Numbered from the stretch's first letter, positions 18,538-28,257 are shown. The stretch is 64,000 bases of DNA from Shewanella sp. 10N.286.48.A6 (GCF_002873135.1 NZ_MCVI01000029.1:62001-126000); one strand, 5' to 3'. Numbers and translations: made by a program. Notes: generated by a model not told the origin, from the sequence alone.

Positions 18538-20250
18538 ATGCCCACAACCCTGACTCAAACCGAGCAACCAATGAATAGCGTTGATGCGAAAAAATCGCCA
18601 TTTATAACCATGAAAAATAAATGGACCCAATTTAATAACGGCGATAAGCAAGTGGCCATTTTAGCCGTTTTCGCTATTGTTGTTGCCTGCGTAATCGTAT
18701 TGATGTTGTGGACCGCCAGCCAAGGTTACCGTCCACTGTATGGCAACCAAGAAAAGGTTGAATCATCAGAAATTATTGAAGTACTTGAAAGTGAAGGCAT
18801 CAGTTATCGGCTAGATACCAACTCAGGGCTCATTTTAGTCCCTGAAGAACGCCTAGGTAAAGCACGGATGATTTTGGCTGCTCGCGGTGTAAAAGCCGAA
18901 CTACCCATGGGTATGGAAGCACTTGAAACCTCAGGTATTGGTACCAGCCAATTTATGGAGCAAGCCAAGTATCGTTACAGTCTTGAAGGTGAATTATCTC
19001 GCACGATCATGGCGTTAAGATCCGTTAGAACAGCACGAGTCCATCTCGCTATTCCAAAGAAAACATTATTTATTCGTCAGCAACCGGAATTGCCGTCAGC
19101 ATCTGTGATGTTAGATTTATATGCTGGTGCTAATATTCAAACAGAACAAGTCGAATCGATTGTCAACTTAGTTGCTGGTAGTGTCACAGGGATGACAGCA
19201 GAACGAGTACAGGTTGTCGATCAACAAGGTAATCACTTAAGTTCAGCATTGACCCTTAATAATGATATTACCCAAGCTCGAGATCGTCAGCTTAAGTACA
19301 CCCATGAACTAGAACAAAACCTGATTAATCGTGCATCTAGCATGCTTTTACCGATACTTGGACAAGAAAACTTCCAAGTTCAGGTTGCTGCACAGGTCAA
19401 CTTTAATCAAGTAGAAGAAACCAACGAGTCTCTTGATCCTCAAGGGATTGTGACTCGAGAGCAACAAAGCTCAAATGAAGTCAACGGTGAGCTCGCGATG
19501 GGGATCCCTGGCGCACTGAGTAACCAAGCCCCAAATGCCGACGCCGATGCTGCCAATAACCCACGTCGAAATGTCACCCAGCAAACCAACCGTAACTTTG
19601 AAGTTGGACGCTCAATAAAACACACGCGCTACCAGCAAATGCAGCTTGAAAACGTGTCAATTTCAGTGCTGCTTAATAACCAAGCCGCAGGTGAAGATGG
19701 TTGGTCACAACAACAACTCGATTCACTGAGCAGCATGGTACAAGACGCAATAGGGTTTACCGCTGCGCGTGGTGACCAGTTCAGTATCAATAGCTTCGAC
19801 TTTGCCCCAGTGCGAATTGCTGAATTTCAGCCAATGCCATGGTGGCAAACTGAAGGTTACGAGTCTTATTTACGCTACTTAATTGGCTGCTTATTAGGTC
19901 TCGGACTTATTTTCTTTGTATTACGTCCATTAGTTAGACACTTAACAACCACTGTTGACTTATCAGCCCTTAAAGATAATGACCAACAAACAGAATCACT
20001 GGAATACTCAGAACCTAAAGCAGCGCCACTGGTTAATAACAGTGATGACCCGCAAGCCATTGCAGACCAACTCATGGGTCTAGGTCAGCCTAAGTCTGAT
20101 GCAGATTTAATGAGCATTGGTTTACCTGAAACCAGTTCGCCACTCAAAGTGAAGATGGAACATTTAAGCTTACTTGCAGAAAAAGAACCTGCACGTGTCG
20201 CTGAAGTCATCGCCAACTGGATTAGTGACAAAGATGGCAAACAGCAATAA
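18538..20250 (+). CDS. fliF: FliF, flagellar MS-ring protein (lateral system)
   Basis: FliF forms the MS-ring in the inner membrane, the base on which the motor is built. At 570 residues it has two membrane helices (about residues 40-62 and 441-462), a YscJ-like region with LPEERLGKARMILAARG-type sequence, and a C-terminal FliG-binding tail (KVKMEHLSLLAEKEPARVAEVI...WI). It is 78 bases after fliE. The start MPTTLTQTEQPM follows GGAAGGATACTAAAGAA; an internal ATG (M12) is possible. Confidence 0.95.
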   Translation: MPTTLTQTEQPMNSVDAKKSPFITMKNKWTQFNNGDKQVAILAVFAIVVACVIVLMLWTASQGYRPLYGNQEKVESSEIIEVLESEGISYRLDTNSGLILVPEERLGKARMILAARGVKAELPMGMEALETSGIGTSQFMEQAKYRYSLEGELSRTIMALRSVRTARVHLAIPKKTLFIRQQPELPSASVMLDLYAGANIQTEQVESIVNLVAGSVTGMTAERVQVVDQQGNHLSSALTLNNDITQARDRQLKYTHELEQNLINRASSMLLPILGQENFQVQVAAQVNFNQVEETNESLDPQGIVTREQQSSNEVNGELAMGIPGALSNQAPNADADAANNPRRNVTQQTNRNFEVGRSIKHTRYQQMQLENVSISVLLNNQAAGEDGWSQQQLDSLSSMVQDAIGFTAARGDQFSINSFDFAPVRIAEFQPMPWWQTEGYESYLRYLIGCLLGLGLIFFVLRPLVRHLTTTVDLSALKDNDQQTESLEYSEPKAAPLVNNSDDPQAIADQLMGLGQPKSDADLMSIGLPETSSPLKVKMEHLSLLAEKEPARVAEVIANWISDKDGKQQ

Positions 20251-20277
20251 TTGCAGACAGGATTAGGTGTTAACCCA

Positions 20278-21285
20278 ATGAATGAAATAGATATAAATTT
20301 AGATAACCTTGACCAAGCAGCAATGATTTTATTGAGCATGGGTGAAAAAGGGGCTGCACAGGTCATGGCGCATTTAGACCGTAATGATGTCCAGCATCTC
20401 AGTCATAAAATGGCCCGTTTATCGAGTATCACCCAACATGAAGCCGATGCGGTTATTGGACGATTCTTTCACCGTTATCAAGAACAGTCAGGTATTGCTA
20501 GAGCCTCACGTTCATATCTACAAAAAACCTTAGATTTAGCCTTGGGTGATCGCGTCGCCAAAAGCCTTATCGATAGTATTTATGGTGATGAAATTAAAAC
20601 CTTGGTTAAGCGATTAGAGTGGGTAGACCCTAAGCTACTTGCCCGAGAAATTACCCATGAGCATTGTCAGTTACAAGCGGTTCTTCTAGGTTTATTACCA
20701 CCAGAAAGCGCTGCTAAAGTGCTATCTGGGCTTCCAGAAGCAGGACAAGATGAACTGCTAGTGCGTATTGCTCAATTAGGTGAGCTTGAACGTGGCGTAG
20801 TAGAAGAGCTACGTCACTTAGTCGAGCGCTGTATGCTGATCGCCATGGAAAAAAGCCATACTCAAGTATCAGGAGTTCGCCAAGTGGCTGACATCCTCAA
20901 CCGCTTTGACGGCAACCGTGAACAGCTAATGGAAATGATCAAACTTCACGATAAGAAATTAGCCAGTGAAGTTGCCGATAACATGTTCGACTTTATTATT
21001 CTTGGACGTCAAAAAGCCGAAACACTGCAAGAAATCATGGCAATTGTACCAACCGATACACTCGCCCTTGCGGTTAAAGGGATTGAAACTGAGCTTAAGA
21101 AGACCTTGTTAAGCGCCTTGCCTAAACGTATGTCTTCAGCCATTGAAACCCAGGTAGAGGCCATTGGTACAGTACCACTCAGTCAAGCTATTGCAGCTAG
21201 AAAAGACATCATGGAAATAGCAAAGCAAATGATGGATGAAGGCCAAATTGAATTGCAGCTCTTTGAAGAACAAGTGGTGGAATAA
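20278..21285 (+). CDS. fliG: FliG, flagellar motor switch protein (lateral system)
   Basis: FliG is the rotor protein that contacts the stators and generates torque. I chose ATG 20278 (MNEIDINLDNLDQAAMILLSMGE), giving 335 residues. It has the N-terminal FliF-binding domain, the middle domain (LLPPESAAKVLSGLPEAGQ) and the C-terminal torque domain with charged residues (RQVADILNRFDGNREQLMEMI and later LKKTLLSALPKRMS). Its TAA stop shares one base with the fliH start. Confidence 0.94.
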   Translation: MNEIDINLDNLDQAAMILLSMGEKGAAQVMAHLDRNDVQHLSHKMARLSSITQHEADAVIGRFFHRYQEQSGIARASRSYLQKTLDLALGDRVAKSLIDSIYGDEIKTLVKRLEWVDPKLLAREITHEHCQLQAVLLGLLPPESAAKVLSGLPEAGQDELLVRIAQLGELERGVVEELRHLVERCMLIAMEKSHTQVSGVRQVADILNRFDGNREQLMEMIKLHDKKLASEVADNMFDFIILGRQKAETLQEIMAIVPTDTLALAVKGIETELKKTLLSALPKRMSSAIETQVEAIGTVPLSQAIAARKDIMEIAKQMMDEGQIELQLFEEQVVE

Positions 21286-22031
21286 TGAAAAAGACCCATA
21301 TACCTGAGGAGCGTTTTCGCCTTAGTGCAGACCGAGTAAGACGCCACCAATTTGCGCCACTGCATGCACCAGAAATAGACCCTAATAGCGCCGAGCCAAG
21401 CTGGGAAGATTATCAACAAGCGTTTGATAAAGGCTTTGATGAAGGTGTAACCAAAGGCCATGAAGCGGGGTTAGTTTCTGGCCACGAAGAAGGCCTGCAA
21501 AAAGGTTATGCATCTGGTTTTAACCAGGGGCGCATTGAAGGTCAGCAAAAAGGTAAAGATAGTATTGATGAACAACTCAATAGTATTATGGCGCCACTTT
21601 CTGCAATGAAGTCATTGCTAGAAGAAGGTCATACCCAGCAAGTGATGCAACAACAAGATCTCATCCTTGAACTTGTTAGACGGGTGTCGATTCAAGTCAT
21701 CCGCTGCGAACTCACATTGCAACCACAGCAAATACTGGCATTAGTCGAAGAAACGCTGGCTGCGATTCCTGACGACCCAACAGAAGTAAAAATTCATTTA
21801 GAACCAAGCGCTGTCACTAAACTTAGAGAGCTTGCTGCAGATAAAATTCAGCACTGGACACTGGTCGCCGATAGTAATATTAGCGCTGGCGGCTGCCGAA
21901 TTCTGAGTGATAAATCTGATGCTGACGCCTCTATGGAAACCCGACTAAATTCTTGTTTAGACCAGGTCGAGTCTCACCTTAAAAGCATGCCAATAAACCC
22001 AAAAACTAGTGAGGCAAGTGTTGAAGCTTAG
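21285..22031 (+). CDS. fliH: FliH, flagellar export ATPase regulator (lateral system)
   Basis: FliH forms the peripheral stalk that links the FliI ATPase to the C-ring. The 248-residue protein has the FliH-type helical region with a long run of glycine-spaced repeats (EGVTKGHEAGLVSGHEEGLQ and onward, about residues 55-95) and a C-terminal domain with LALVEETLAAIPDDPTEVKI, GGCRILSDKSDADASMETRL. The stop lies inside the start region of fliI (overlap of about 23 bases). Confidence 0.93.
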   Translation: MKKTHIPEERFRLSADRVRRHQFAPLHAPEIDPNSAEPSWEDYQQAFDKGFDEGVTKGHEAGLVSGHEEGLQKGYASGFNQGRIEGQQKGKDSIDEQLNSIMAPLSAMKSLLEEGHTQQVMQQQDLILELVRRVSIQVIRCELTLQPQQILALVEETLAAIPDDPTEVKIHLEPSAVTKLRELAADKIQHWTLVADSNISAGGCRILSDKSDADASMETRLNSCLDQVESHLKSMPINPKTSEASVEA

Positions 22032-23337
22032 CGCGGCAATCCTTGACTGGCCTGCTATTCCAGTTGCCCAAGTCTACGGAAAACTGACCCGAGTTAATGG
22101 CTTACTTTTAGAAGCGGTAGGGTGTCAACTCGGCACCGGCGATCGTTGCCATATTGAGTGTCGAGACGACCGCCTTGTTGAAGCTGAGGTCGTTGGTTTC
22201 TATAAAGACACCTTATGTCTGATGCCAATCGAGCCAACCTCAGGGTTAATGCCTGGTGCTCGCGTCATGCCAATAACAGGGCGTTGCCAAGTGCCTGTCG
22301 GCTCAGGCTTATTGGGTCGTGTATTAGATGGTTTAGGTCAGCCTTTAGATGATTTAGGCCCGCTTAGCCAAGTGCAATATGTACCTATGGTACATAAGGC
22401 CATAAACCCACTACAACGCAAACCAATAACTGAACCCTTAGATGTTGGTATCCGCGCAATTAATGCCTTACTTCCTATTGGCAGAGGCCAACGACTGGGC
22501 TTATTTGCAGGGTCAGGTGTGGGTAAAAGTGTGTTACTAGGCATGATGACCCGCTTTACAGAAGCCGATATTGTTATCGTTGGCTTAATCGGTGAACGTG
22601 GTCGCGAAGTCCGTGAATTTATCGAACAATCATTAGGTGAAGAAGGTCGTAAACGAGCTGTTGTTATCGCAGCCCCTGCAGATACGACGCCGCTAATGCG
22701 TATGCGTGCCATGCGTTTATGCCACCATATTGCCTGCGCCTACCGTGACCAAGGTAAACGCGTTTTACTCTTGGTTGATTCACTGACCCGCTACGCACAA
22801 GCGCAACGTGAAATAGCGCTAAGCTTGGGCGAACCCCCTGCCACTAAAGGCTATCCACCTTCAGCATTTGCCCAACTACCAACCCTGGTTGAAATGGCAG
22901 GTAACGGCCAGCACCCAGTAGGCACTTTAACCGCCTTTTATACCGTATTGACTGAAGGCGATGATCAACAAGATCCTATTGCCGATGCCGCACGGGCAAT
23001 TTTAGATGGTCACATTGTCTTAAGTAGACAATTAGCAGAACAAGGGCACTACCCTGCCATTGATATAAACCAATCAGTTAGCCGACTTGCCGCGCAAGTT
23101 GCACCAGCCGATTGCTTAGCCCAAGCGCAAGTATTTAGACATCTCAACAGTAAATATCAACAGGTTAAAGAGCTATTGCCACTAGGCGGCTATCAAGCAG
23201 GCCAAGATCCTGAGTTAGATATTGCCGTAAAAGCTTACCCGAAAATGGCGCAATTTCTCAAGCAAGCGACCAGCGCCCAGGCCTCTCACCAGCAAAGTAT
23301 TGAGCAGTTGCAACAGCTTATTGAAAGCTTTGGCTAA
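22009..23337 (+). CDS. fliI: FliI, flagellum-specific export ATPase (lateral system)
   Basis: FliI is an F1-beta-like ATPase that energises flagellar protein export. It has 442 residues counted from GTG 22009. Walker A GLFAGSGVGKS, the switch segment GERGREVREF, Walker B VLLLVDSLTRYAQAQREI and the export-specific GEPPATKGYPPSAFAQLP segment are all present. Alternative starts at GTG 22018 or TTG 22021 would remove 3-4 residues. It is translationally coupled to fliH. Confidence 0.95.
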   Translation: MRQVLKLSAAILDWPAIPVAQVYGKLTRVNGLLLEAVGCQLGTGDRCHIECRDDRLVEAEVVGFYKDTLCLMPIEPTSGLMPGARVMPITGRCQVPVGSGLLGRVLDGLGQPLDDLGPLSQVQYVPMVHKAINPLQRKPITEPLDVGIRAINALLPIGRGQRLGLFAGSGVGKSVLLGMMTRFTEADIVIVGLIGERGREVREFIEQSLGEEGRKRAVVIAAPADTTPLMRMRAMRLCHHIACAYRDQGKRVLLLVDSLTRYAQAQREIALSLGEPPATKGYPPSAFAQLPTLVEMAGNGQHPVGTLTAFYTVLTEGDDQQDPIADAARAILDGHIVLSRQLAEQGHYPAIDINQSVSRLAAQVAPADCLAQAQVFRHLNSKYQQVKELLPLGGYQAGQDPELDIAVKAYPKMAQFLKQATSAQASHQQSIEQLQQLIESFG

Positions 23338-23360
23338 CAGGCTAAAAACTAGAGTATCAG

Positions 23361-23777
23361 ATGAAACAACTGCATCAATTATGTCAGCAAGAAGAAAGAA
23401 AACTGCACCAACTGGGCCAGCAAAAGGTATCCAGCCAACAACGTATTCTAGAGATAACTAGCCAGCAAACTCAGTTAACCAAAATGGTGACTGAATATCA
23501 CCATTTACCTCAACAATATGCTAATGCCATGCTAATGCAAAATAGCGTGCAAATGATTAACGCTATCGCGCCATTACAAAAAAAATTAACTCGACAAAAA
23601 ATTCTGTTAGAACAAGAGCATCTGCGGGTAGATAAGATTTGGCGTAACCAATTAGGCCGCCAACAAGGTATTAGCTGGCTATATAAAGAACGTAAACAAC
23701 AACACCAGCATAAGCTCGATAAACAAGAACAAAAGCAATTAGATGATTTAGCAGGTCGCTACACTATTGAGCGCTAA
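23361..23777 (+). CDS. fliJ: FliJ-like flagellar export protein (lateral system)
   Basis: This 138-residue protein is nearly all helical and very rich in Gln and charged residues, as expected of the FliJ coiled coil, which inserts into the FliI hexamer and escorts chaperones. Sequence identity in FliJ is low, so the call rests on size, composition and position 23 bases after fliI. It closes the fliE-J operon. Confidence 0.85.
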   Translation: MKQLHQLCQQEERKLHQLGQQKVSSQQRILEITSQQTQLTKMVTEYHHLPQQYANAMLMQNSVQMINAIAPLQKKLTRQKILLEQEHLRVDKIWRNQLGRQQGISWLYKERKQQHQHKLDKQEQKQLDDLAGRYTIER

Positions 23778-23857
23778 GCTAACAAAAAAGAAATGAATAG
23801 ATGAATCATTAACAGGTAGGAAATTAATAAGTAAGTAATGACAAGATAGACAGTTAA

Positions 23858-23891
23858 ATAAAAAAAGCGTGTTTAAACAACACGCCATCAA
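23858..23891 (-). terminator. Terminator of the flgA-flgM-flgN genes
   Basis: Read leftward, GCGTGTT / AACACGC (23867-23885, 5-base loop) is followed by a T-run of seven. There is no T-run on the plus side, so it mainly ends the leftward transcript. Confidence 0.75.
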
Positions 23892-23924
23892 TATTATCTT
23901 ATAACCGCAAAAGACATGAGGTTA

Positions 23925-24380
23925 TTAAGCTTGAGCATATTCATATTGAGAGTCAGGTTGCTTATTCAATAATGAATTAATCACTTCTTGCTGACTAACC
24001 AACAACTTGCCATTTTCTTCATTGTATTGCTGACTTTCTTTCGCCAAGGTTAATAAATGACGCCACAGCAAAGAGACTTGCTTTTGACTAGCTTGAGGCA
24101 GCTTAGTAATTAAACTTTCCATGCCTTTGCTATTACCATTAAACCCAAGCGACACCAAAGTAATTGAGCGGTTTTTAGCACGTTCCATCAAGATATCAAT
24201 TAATGATGTTTGTTCAATATTATGACGTTGCAAGCCATTATTATCGCGGCATTTCATCAACTCACGTTGACGAATTAATAATACTTTTAATTGCTTATAA
24301 CCTTCAATATCTTGACGAACGCCACTCACTAAGCCCTGCACTTTTTCACGTGTAGTTTGTTGTTCACTCGTATTAGCCAT
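23925..24380 (-). CDS. flgN: FlgN, chaperone for hook-associated proteins (lateral system)
   Basis: FlgN holds FlgK and FlgL for export. The 151-residue protein is largely helical, with features of FlgN (YKQLKVLLIRQRELMKCRDNN, then an IDILMERAKNRS segment). It overlaps flgM by 8 bases and is followed by a terminator. The order flgA-flgM-flgN, leftward and divergent from flgB, is the usual one. Confidence 0.88.
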   Translation of the reverse strand: MANTSEQQTTREKVQGLVSGVRQDIEGYKQLKVLLIRQRELMKCRDNNGLQRHNIEQTSLIDILMERAKNRSITLVSLGFNGNSKGMESLITKLPQASQKQVSLLWRHLLTLAKESQQYNEENGKLLVSQQEVINSLLNKQPDSQYEYAQA

Positions 24381-24663
24381 GGTTTTGCTTCATCGCCTCT
24401 GCAATTTTTGCTATATCAAGACTAAAAGAGCCCTCTTTTAATGCTTGGCGTAATTCGGCCACTTTATCAGCATCAAAATCACTCACTTGTGCCAGTTGAG
24501 GTTGAGTTTTCTCAATTAATTGCCAGTCGTCACTCACTGCATTAGGCGTTGGCATTTGACGGGGTTTTAATTCTGCAACTTCTGGTTGAGGCGTATTACT
24601 TGCCTTACTTTTAGTCGTCCCCATATCTGCTGTGACTGGACTTGATATTTTGTTGATATCCAT
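24373..24663 (-). CDS. flgM: FlgM, anti-sigma-28 factor (lateral system)
   Basis: FlgM binds sigma-28 until the hook is complete, when it is exported. The 96-residue protein begins MDINKISSP and has the C-terminal sigma-binding helices (ADKVAELRQALKEGSFSLDIAKIAEAM). Its expected partner is LafS, encoded at 42226. It lies 71 bases after flgA and overlaps flgN. Confidence 0.92.
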   Translation of the reverse strand: MDINKISSPVTADMGTTKSKASNTPQPEVAELKPRQMPTPNAVSDDWQLIEKTQPQLAQVSDFDADKVAELRQALKEGSFSLDIAKIAEAMKQNHG

Positions 24664-24734
24664 TATGGTTCACCATTAATGTCGTCGATAGTTCTAAAAG
24701 GCGACATCATGGTTTGGATACTGAAATAAAAAGC

Positions 24735-25484
24735 TTAGAAATGTGTACTCACTCTTCCTGGAGATATGGGATAAGCATGAATAACTTTACCAGAACTCAA
24801 ATTACGTACTCTAATTGTCGCCCCTTCACCGCCAGACTCTAATGCTTCACCCGTCATATTGGCATAAAAGCCATTCAGCTTAGCCTCAATAACAACCCTA
24901 TCGCCAATATTGACCCATTGTGGAGAGGTGATTTGAGAAACTTTAATTGCCCGATATCGCCTGACTTTATGACTAACTTGATTGCCTATTAATTGTTGGG
25001 ATTGAGTAATTAAATCTCTATCTGACGCGGTGAGCTTTAGCCATTGTAATTCGATGTCTCCAGCAGCAATATGCTCACCTCTTGCTAATGGCCGATTGGC
25101 TACTGGGACTTTAGCGTTAACAGTCACTCGAGCACGAATAAATAAACTCCAACCTAGTGCCTCACAGCTCGCGCGTCGTTGCACATTTCCAAAAGGTAAG
25201 CGAGTACCAACCCCAATTGAAACCTGATTTGGACAGGCCGCTAATCGGCTTGCTCCTGAAGGTATGGTGACCTTAATAGATTGTTTAATCGAAGCTAATC
25301 CAGCTTGTCGCTGCCATTGCTGCAATTCAGCATCCAACACCTGTAATAATGCCATTTTTAATTGGTTGGTTGCATCCGTGTGATCTTGCGCACTGACCCA
25401 TTGCGGAAACAAACAGGAACACACTAGCACCATGTAGGAAACACCAGTTCCGATCTTATGCACAAACCTACTGCAAATCATTGA
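24735..25484 (-). CDS. flgA: FlgA, P-ring assembly chaperone (lateral system)
   Basis: FlgA is a periplasmic chaperone for FlgI assembly into the P-ring. I chose ATG 25484 (MICSRFVHKIG), which follows AAAGG at a good distance. The longer frame to 25532 lacks a ribosome binding site and would run through the flgB promoter. The signal peptide ends near QWVSA. The SAF-type domain is visible: VPVANRPLARGEHIAAGDI, then VVIEAKLNGFYANMTGEAL and IRVRNLSSGKVIHA, a typical FlgA end. Confidence 0.9.
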   Translation of the reverse strand, partial: SMICSRFVHKIGTGVSYMVLVCSCLFPQWVSAQDHTDATNQLKMALLQVLDAELQQWQRQAGLASIKQSIKVTIPSGASRLAACPNQVSIGVGTRLPFGNVQRRASCEALGWSLFIRARVTVNAKVPVANRPLARGEHIAAGDIELQWLKLTASDRDLITQSQQLIGNQVSHKVRRYRAIKVSQITSPQWVNIGDRVVIEAKLNGFYANMTGEALESGGEGATIRVRNLSSGKVIHAYPISPGRVSTHF

Positions 25485-25503
25485 AAAGCCTTTGATAAAA
25501 TTG

Positions 25504-25520
25504 TTGGCACGTAAATTGGA
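25504..25520 (+). promoter_or_regulatory. Sigma-54 promoter of the flgB operon
   Basis: TTGGCACGTAAATTGGA matches the -24/-12 consensus (TGGCACG-N4-TTGCW) with one mismatch: the -12 GC is GG. It sits about 48 bases before the flgB start and upstream of the chosen flgA start. LafK is the likely activator (inference). Confidence 0.75.
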
Positions 25521-25567
25521 TAGATAAGACATATATTGAAATCATACACACCATACTAGGAGTTTTA

Positions 25568-25918
25568 ATGGCTATCAACCTCGACGCCGCCTTAGGTATT
25601 CATCCTCAAACATTAGATTTTAGGGTCGAACGCAGCAAGATGCTCGCAGGCAATTTAGCCAATGCTGAAACCCCTGGATATAAAGCAAAAGATTTAGATT
25701 TCAAAGCTGTCATGAGCCAAATTAATGCGGGTATGGATGTCGGCCAAGAGTATCAAACGGCCTATCGCGTGCCTTATCAAACCTCTGCGGATCAAAACAC
25801 CGTTGAGCTAGGTAAAGAGCAAGCAAGGTTCGCACAAAATGCCATGGATTATCAAACCAGCTTAACCTTTTTAAATATGAAAATTTCCGGCTTACGCACA
25901 GCCATTGAAGGACAATAG
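25568..25918 (+). CDS. flgB: FlgB, proximal rod protein (lateral system)
   Basis: FlgB forms part of the proximal rod. The 116-residue protein has the rod motif ANAETPGYKAKDLDFKAVM near residue 33 and the closing helix MDYQTSLTFLNMKISGLRTAI. An AGGAG ribosome binding site precedes the ATG. It begins the flgBCDEFGHIJKL run and follows a sigma-54 promoter. Confidence 0.95.
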   Translation: MAINLDAALGIHPQTLDFRVERSKMLAGNLANAETPGYKAKDLDFKAVMSQINAGMDVGQEYQTAYRVPYQTSADQNTVELGKEQARFAQNAMDYQTSLTFLNMKISGLRTAIEGQ

Positions 25919-25926
25919 GACCCCAT

Positions 25927-26346
25927 ATGTCATTTGGTGAAATTTATAATATTGCTGGCGCGGGTATGAATGCGCAAACCATTCGTTTAAACACTGTCGC
26001 CAGTAACCTTGCCAACGCAGGTGCTGCCGCAGAGACGCCAGATCAAGCATACCGTGCTTTAAAACCTGTATTTTCGACTATCTACAATGAAGCACAGCAA
26101 GGCAAAGCAATGGGTGCCCAGGTTGAAATCACTGCGATTGTTGAAACTGATGCGCCACTTGATATGCGCTATGAACCTGACCATCCATTTTCAGATGAGC
26201 AAGGCTACGTTGCCTACTCAAATGTGAATACCGTTGAAGAAATGGCCGACATGATGGCAGCGAGTCGCTCCTTTGAAACCAATGTTGAAGTGATGAACCG
26301 TGCTCGCTCAATGCAGCAAGGTTTACTCCAGTTAGGAAACAAATAA
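25927..26346 (+). CDS. flgC: FlgC, proximal rod protein (lateral system)
   Basis: This 139-residue rod protein has the N-terminal segment AGMNAQTIRLNTVASNLANA and the C-terminal NVNTVEEMADMMAASRSFETN and VEVMNRARSMQQGLLQLG segments of FlgC. It lies 8 bases after flgB, and its TAA shares a base with the flgD start. Confidence 0.95.
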   Translation: MSFGEIYNIAGAGMNAQTIRLNTVASNLANAGAAAETPDQAYRALKPVFSTIYNEAQQGKAMGAQVEITAIVETDAPLDMRYEPDHPFSDEQGYVAYSNVNTVEEMADMMAASRSFETNVEVMNRARSMQQGLLQLGNK

Positions 26347-27020
26347 TGAACGTCACCCCAGCCAGTAATGCTACGGCATCAACAACTAGCACCTCAACCC
26401 CAGATGTAATGACATCGCCAGGTAATGACGCCTCATCGATTCGTAACGAATTTATGACCTTGATGATTGCACAAATTCAAAACCAAGACCCTACTAACCC
26501 AATTGATGGTACTGAATATGTCAGTCAGCTGGCACAGTTTTCCCAAGTAGAAAGTCTTGAATATATGCGAGCCAACCAAGCCACCAGCATGGTGATGATG
26601 GAAAACCTTGCCATTGTGCAATCAGCACAGCTTGTTGGAAAAACCGCCATGGTGCCAGCATCTGAACTGGAACTAGATGATGTTGCTGTGGAAGGTAAAG
26701 TTTACTTAGAAAATTCAGCTGAATCGCTCAGCATCGATATCTTAGGTGATCAAGGCGAAGTGGTGCGCACCATAGAGCTGGGGTCTCAAGAAGCGGGTGA
26801 TGTTGCCTTTACTATCGACCCTGAAGCATTAGAACTACCCGCTGGCGAGTACAGCATCGAAGCCAATATCACCGCTGATGACGTGACTGAAACAGCAGAC
26901 ACCTTCATTGCCGCCACCATTGAAAAAGTACACTTTGTCAGCGCATCAGGCGTCATGATGGCAGAGCTAGCTAATGGACTCGGTACTGTATCAGTGCTTG
27001 AAATTTCTGAAGTCTCATAA
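26346..27020 (+). CDS. flgD: FlgD, hook cap protein (lateral system)
   Basis: FlgD caps the growing hook and guides FlgE assembly. The 224-residue protein has the N-terminal FlgD signature FMTLMIAQIQNQDPTNPIDG and TEYVSQLAQFSQVE, then two beta-rich FlgD/Tudor-like domains, ending GLGTVSVLEISEVS. It is translationally coupled to flgC. Confidence 0.95.
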   Translation: MNVTPASNATASTTSTSTPDVMTSPGNDASSIRNEFMTLMIAQIQNQDPTNPIDGTEYVSQLAQFSQVESLEYMRANQATSMVMMENLAIVQSAQLVGKTAMVPASELELDDVAVEGKVYLENSAESLSIDILGDQGEVVRTIELGSQEAGDVAFTIDPEALELPAGEYSIEANITADDVTETADTFIAATIEKVHFVSASGVMMAELANGLGTVSVLEISEVS

Positions 27021-27042
27021 CTAACAATAATTAGGATTAACC

Positions 27043-28248
27043 ATGTCATTTAATATTGCCCTAAGTGGATTACAAGCAACAACTCAAGACTTAAACACCA
27101 TCAGTAATAACATTGCTAACTCATCAACTGTGGGGTTTCGCAGTGGTCGTAGTGAGTTTTCAGCAATTTACAACGGCGGCCAACCAGGTGGGGTGAACAC
27201 CATGTCCACCAGCCAGAATTTCTCAATGGGTGGCAGCTTAACCTACACCGGCCGCGATTTAGATATGGGCGTACAAGGCGATGGTTTTTTTGTGTTAAGT
27301 GGCCAAGATGGTAGCACCATGTATTCACGTGCCGGCATGTTTAACCAGGATGCTAATGGTTATATTACTGACCCTTCAGGTAACCGCTTACAAGGTTACG
27401 GTGTTGGCACAGCTGGCCAACTGCAAAACGGTAATGTGACAGACTTGAAAGTTCAAGCAGGCTCTTTACCAGCAAAAGCAACCTCTGATATTGGCTTAGT
27501 GTCTAACCTTGATGGCCGTGTTGATGCCATTGACCAAACTGCAACGCCTTTTGATGCTGAAGATGCTTCGACTTATCACTCATCAAGCACTGTCACTACC
27601 TATGACTCACAAGGTAATGAACATGCCTTAACTCAGTATTACGTCAAAACAGATGATAACGAATGGCAAGTGCATTACATGGTGGGCGATGAAGATGTAA
27701 CCCCAACAGTCGGGCATTCACTGGAATTTGACCAAGATGGCCTTCTAACTGCTGGCGCAGAATTTGATTTAGACATTCCACCAAGTATTACAGGTGGTGC
27801 AGCGGCGATGACACTTGCGCTTAGCTATGACAAAAGCACGCAATACGCGGCTGATTACAGTAACTCAAGCCTAAGCCAGAATGGTTACACCTCAGGCGAG
27901 TTAAACGGCATTCGTTTAGATGATTCAGGTAACTTATACGGCACCTACACCAATGGCCAAGAACAAGTACAAGGTCAAGTGGTGTTAGCTGATTTCACCA
28001 ATCCAAATGGTTTAAATCCAGTAGGTCAAAATGCTTGGGTGGCAACCAATAACGCAGGACAACCTATGATAGGCGCACCTTCAACCGGCACCCTAGGTTC
28101 TATTAACGCTGGTTACCTAGAAAGCTCAAACGTCGATACCACAGCTGAAATGGTCAACATCATGTCTGCGCAGCGTAACTATCAATCCAACGCTAAAGTA
28201 TTGGATGCTAACTCAACCATGCAACAAGCATTACTTAACGTAATTTAA
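27043..28248 (+). CDS. flgE: FlgE, flagellar hook protein (lateral system)
   Basis: FlgE builds the hook. At 401 residues it has the usual N-terminal rod/hook motif (LNTISNNIANSSTVGFRS), DLDMGVQGDGFFVL and the C-terminal end segment GYLESSNVDTTAEMVNIMSA followed by QRNYQSNAKVLDANSTM. It begins 22 bases after flgD, with a TTAGGA ribosome binding site. Confidence 0.95.
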   Translation: MSFNIALSGLQATTQDLNTISNNIANSSTVGFRSGRSEFSAIYNGGQPGGVNTMSTSQNFSMGGSLTYTGRDLDMGVQGDGFFVLSGQDGSTMYSRAGMFNQDANGYITDPSGNRLQGYGVGTAGQLQNGNVTDLKVQAGSLPAKATSDIGLVSNLDGRVDAIDQTATPFDAEDASTYHSSSTVTTYDSQGNEHALTQYYVKTDDNEWQVHYMVGDEDVTPTVGHSLEFDQDGLLTAGAEFDLDIPPSITGGAAAMTLALSYDKSTQYAADYSNSSLSQNGYTSGELNGIRLDDSGNLYGTYTNGQEQVQGQVVLADFTNPNGLNPVGQNAWVATNNAGQPMIGAPSTGTLGSINAGYLESSNVDTTAEMVNIMSAQRNYQSNAKVLDANSTMQQALLNVI

Positions 28249-28257
28249 GGCTGAATC

